Shown: positions 13,944-15,406 of the stretch, one piece after another
Position numbering within the stretch: position 1 is the stretch's first letter
Layout: each line of letters begins with the position of its first letter
Origin: Sedimentisphaerales bacterium
GTDB taxonomy: Bacteria; Planctomycetota; Phycisphaerae; Sedimentisphaerales; Anaerobacaceae
NCBI GenBank assembly: GCA_016933985.1
Contig: JAFGTU010000434.1
Span: forward strand, 1-15,406
Direction: 5' to 3'
DNA: 15,406 nucleotides
The notes under the pieces: generated by a model
Database searches by the model: none
Told to the model about the DNA's origin: nothing
What the model saw: the letters and a program-made list of their open reading frames with translations, nothing else
Made by a program: the position numbers and the translations under genes

Positions 13944-14810
13944 ATGGCTCTTAAGATTTGGCTCGACGGCAAGCTGGTGGACCATGCCGACGCGAAAGTA
14001 TCGGTTTTCGACCACGGTCTGCTCTACGGGGACGGAGTCTTCGAAGGTATTCGCGTCTATGGCGGCAGGGTCTTCGAGCTCGAAGCCCATCTGCGCCGGC
14101 TGTACGAGTCGGCTAAGGTAATCCGCCTCGAAGTGCCAATGGGCAAGAACGAGCTGGTCGCGGCAATCAAGAAGACCGTTGAGGCCAACGGCATCGTCGA
14201 TGGGTATATCCGCCTGCTGGTTACGCGAGGCGTCGGGACTCTGGGCCTCAATCCCTTTCAGTGTAAAAACAGCAGTCTGATAATCATTGCCGACAACATT
14301 CAGCTTTATCCGGAAGAGCTTTACGAAACGGGCATGAAGATAATCAGCGCCACGACGGTTCGTAATCACCCCCTGGCGATTCCGCCCCAGGTCAAGAGCA
14401 TGAACTATCTGAACAATATCATTGCGAAGATCGAGGCGCTTGATAACAACGTTCCTGAAGCGGTTATGTACAACCACGAGGGATACGTTGCCGAGGCGAC
14501 GGGCGACAATGTCTTTATCGTCAGGGACGGCGTGATCTACACTCCGCCGGTCGAGGCAGGAGCCCTCGAAGGCATAACACGAAACCTGGTCATCAGGCTG
14601 GCAAGGAAAGAGAACCTCGAAGTCGTCGAGAAGAACCTGACAAGATGCGATCTATACATCTGCGATGAGTTCTTCCTCACCGGCACCGCCGCCGAGGTAA
14701 TCGGCATAGTTGAGATTGACGGCAGAATAATCGGCGACGGCAAGCCGGGACCGATCACAAAACGGCTAAGAGAGAATTTCTTCGAATACGCCCACGCCGG
14801 CCGCAAGTAG
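13944..14810 (+). CDS. ilvE: Branched-chain amino acid aminotransferase (PLP fold type IV)
   Basis: The enzyme transfers the amino group between glutamate and the 2-oxoacids of leucine, isoleucine and valine. The 288 residues carry the fold type IV pattern: the N-terminal FDHGLLYGDGVFEGIRVYGG (22-41), the PLP-binding Lys151 in VKSMNYLNNIIAKIEA, EATGDNVFIV (184-193) with Glu184 near the pyridine nitrogen, LEGITR (208-213) for the cofactor phosphate, and FLTGTAAEVIGI (244-255). The KSxNYLNN form is that of the shorter IlvE proteins of many bacteria and archaea. D-amino-acid aminotransferase and aminodeoxychorismate lyase share the fold and cannot be fully excluded. GAGGA (13933-13937) lies 6 bases before the ATG. 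It is the last gene before a strong terminator. The link to Lol export is positional, not functional. Confidence 0.9.
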   Translation: MALKIWLDGKLVDHADAKVSVFDHGLLYGDGVFEGIRVYGGRVFELEAHLRRLYESAKVIRLEVPMGKNELVAAIKKTVEANGIVDGYIRLLVTRGVGTLGLNPFQCKNSSLIIIADNIQLYPEELYETGMKIISATTVRNHPLAIPPQVKSMNYLNNIIAKIEALDNNVPEAVMYNHEGYVAEATGDNVFIVRDGVIYTPPVEAGALEGITRNLVIRLARKENLEVVEKNLTRCDLYICDEFFLTGTAAEVIGIVEIDGRIIGDGKPGPITKRLRENFFEYAHAGRK

Positions 14811-14835
14811 CCGAGCGTTGAAAGAATTCAAAAGA

Positions 14836-14871
14836 AGGGCCGGCCCATATAGAAGCCGGCCCTCTTTATTT
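14836..14871 (+). terminator. Strong intrinsic terminator after ilvE
   Basis: AGGGCCGGC (14836-14844) pairs perfectly with GCCGGCCCT (14855-14863) around a 10-base loop, followed by CTTTATTT (14864-14871). Flanking A and T residues extend the stem with one bulge. It starts 26 bases after the ilvE stop and closes the lysS-permeases-lolD-ilvE run. Confidence 0.88.
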
Positions 14872-14918
14872 GAGTTCGGCCGGCATCGGCTGTAACTTTC
14901 TGGCCGAGGAAAAAACGT

Positions 14919-14948
14919 TTGGGGATTTGAGGGGGAATTTGTTAGAAT
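14919..14948 (+). promoter_or_regulatory. Candidate extended -10 promoter for the GTPase gene
   Basis: TAGAAT (14943-14948) is preceded by TGT, an extended -10. TTGGGG (14919-14924) with 18-base spacing is a weak -35. Transcription would start near 14955, about 25 bases before the ATG. Lying directly after a terminator, this is where a new promoter is expected. Confidence 0.45.
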
Positions 14949-14978
14949 AGCGCATCGGAAAGCCCGGCTGGAGTTACG

Positions 14979-15406
14979 ATGCCTGCTAATCTGACACCTG
15001 AATATTTGAAGGCTGACCAGTGGTTTCGCAGCGCTACGACCAACGAGGAGAAAATTCTGGCGCTGGAGCAGATGCTGCGCGTGATCCCCAAGCACAAGGG
15101 CACGGACCACATGCGTGCGGACCTCCGCAGAAAACTCAGCAGGTTCAAAGACGCCGGCGCGCAGCAGAAGAAGGCCGGCAAGCACGTGGACGTATTCCAC
15201 GTGCCTCGCGGCGGTTCGGGGCAGGTGGTTCTCATCGGGATGCCTAATTGCGGGAAAAGCTCGATTGTCGGGGCGCTAACCAGCGCGAAGGTGCAAGTTG
15301 CGGATTTTCCGTTTGCGACGGCCGCCCCGGTGCCGGGGATGGCGAAGTTCGAGGATGTTCCCATCGAATTGGTCGATATGCCGCCAATCACCGCCGACTA
15401 CAGCGC
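14979..15406 (+). CDS. OBG/DRG-like (TGS-family) GTPase, N-terminal part; gene runs off the window
   Basis: The frame starts at ATG 14979, with GGAG (14970-14973) 5 bases before it, and stays open to the window end, giving 142 residues. Residues 1-60 are helical and charged (PANLTPEYLKADQWFRS; EEKILALEQMLRVIPKHKGT), a leader I associate with DRG-like GTPases carrying a C-terminal TGS domain. The G domain begins about 81: G1/P-loop GMPNCGKSS (87-95), switch I with Thr114 in DFPFATAAPVPGMA (109-122) and G3 as DMPP (133-136), where most family members have DxPG. G4, G5 and any TGS domain are beyond the window. By family such proteins bind ribosomes or RNA and regulate translation; the role here is inferred. 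It appears to be its own transcription unit. Confidence 0.85.
   Translation, partial: MPANLTPEYLKADQWFRSATTNEEKILALEQMLRVIPKHKGTDHMRADLRRKLSRFKDAGAQQKKAGKHVDVFHVPRGGSGQVVLIGMPNCGKSSIVGALTSAKVQVADFPFATAAPVPGMAKFEDVPIELVDMPPITADYS

Noticed and set aside
1..15406. Search for tRNA, rRNA, transposases, phage genes, toxin-antitoxin pairs or a defence system.
   Set aside because: None was recognised on either strand. The window is core chromosomal, and the novelty is in repeats and leaders rather than in a new gene system.

Overview
The window reads as ordinary chromosome from a Gram-negative (diderm) bacterium with about 55-60% GC. It is devoted mostly to envelope biogenesis and core metabolism. 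An LptD/OstA-like outer-membrane protein, a LolCDE-type lipoprotein exporter, an S41 processing protease, a retraction-type pilus ATPase and a TGS/DRG-like GTPase occur together. With the recurrent Asp-Pro-Asn (DPN) linkers, this suggests a Planctomycetota (Phycisphaerae-like) genome. That placement is inference from gene content, not from a marker phylogeny.

Layout. At 3-251 (+) lies the C-terminal end of a coiled-coil protein cut by the window edge. It converges on a minus-strand pair: a 93-residue helical protein of unknown function (1911-1630) and a PilT/PilU-like ATPase (1490-354). A divergent, hairpin-rich region of about 385 bp (1912-2295) leads into a 987-residue LptD-like barrel protein (2296-5259). 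A class II fructose-bisphosphate aldolase follows (5488-6432) with its own likely extended -10 promoter, then an S41 protease with an unusual N-terminal half (6519-8816, TTG start). The next block is a probable operon: lysS (8903-10390), two FtsX-type permeases (10426-11841 and 11858-13207), the ATPase LolD (13204-13902, overlapping by 4 bases) and ilvE (13944-14810). It is closed by a strong intrinsic terminator at 14836-14871. A new promoter then drives a GTPase gene (14979 onward) that runs off the window.

How they fit. LptD-like, LolCDE-like and Ctp-type proteins cover lipopolysaccharide insertion, lipoprotein release and envelope proteolysis. fba, lysS and ilvE are housekeeping genes. 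No phage, transposase, CRISPR or defence genes were seen.

The most interesting signals are not genes. (1) A palindromic, 21-bp-periodic repeat of about 90 bp sits in frame inside the first Lol permease, adding roughly 30 residues its sister permease lacks. (2) An inverted array of short units of similar architecture lies upstream of lysS. (3) An identical 20-bp word follows competing hairpins in the leaders of the lptD-like and S41 protease genes, 4.3 kb apart.
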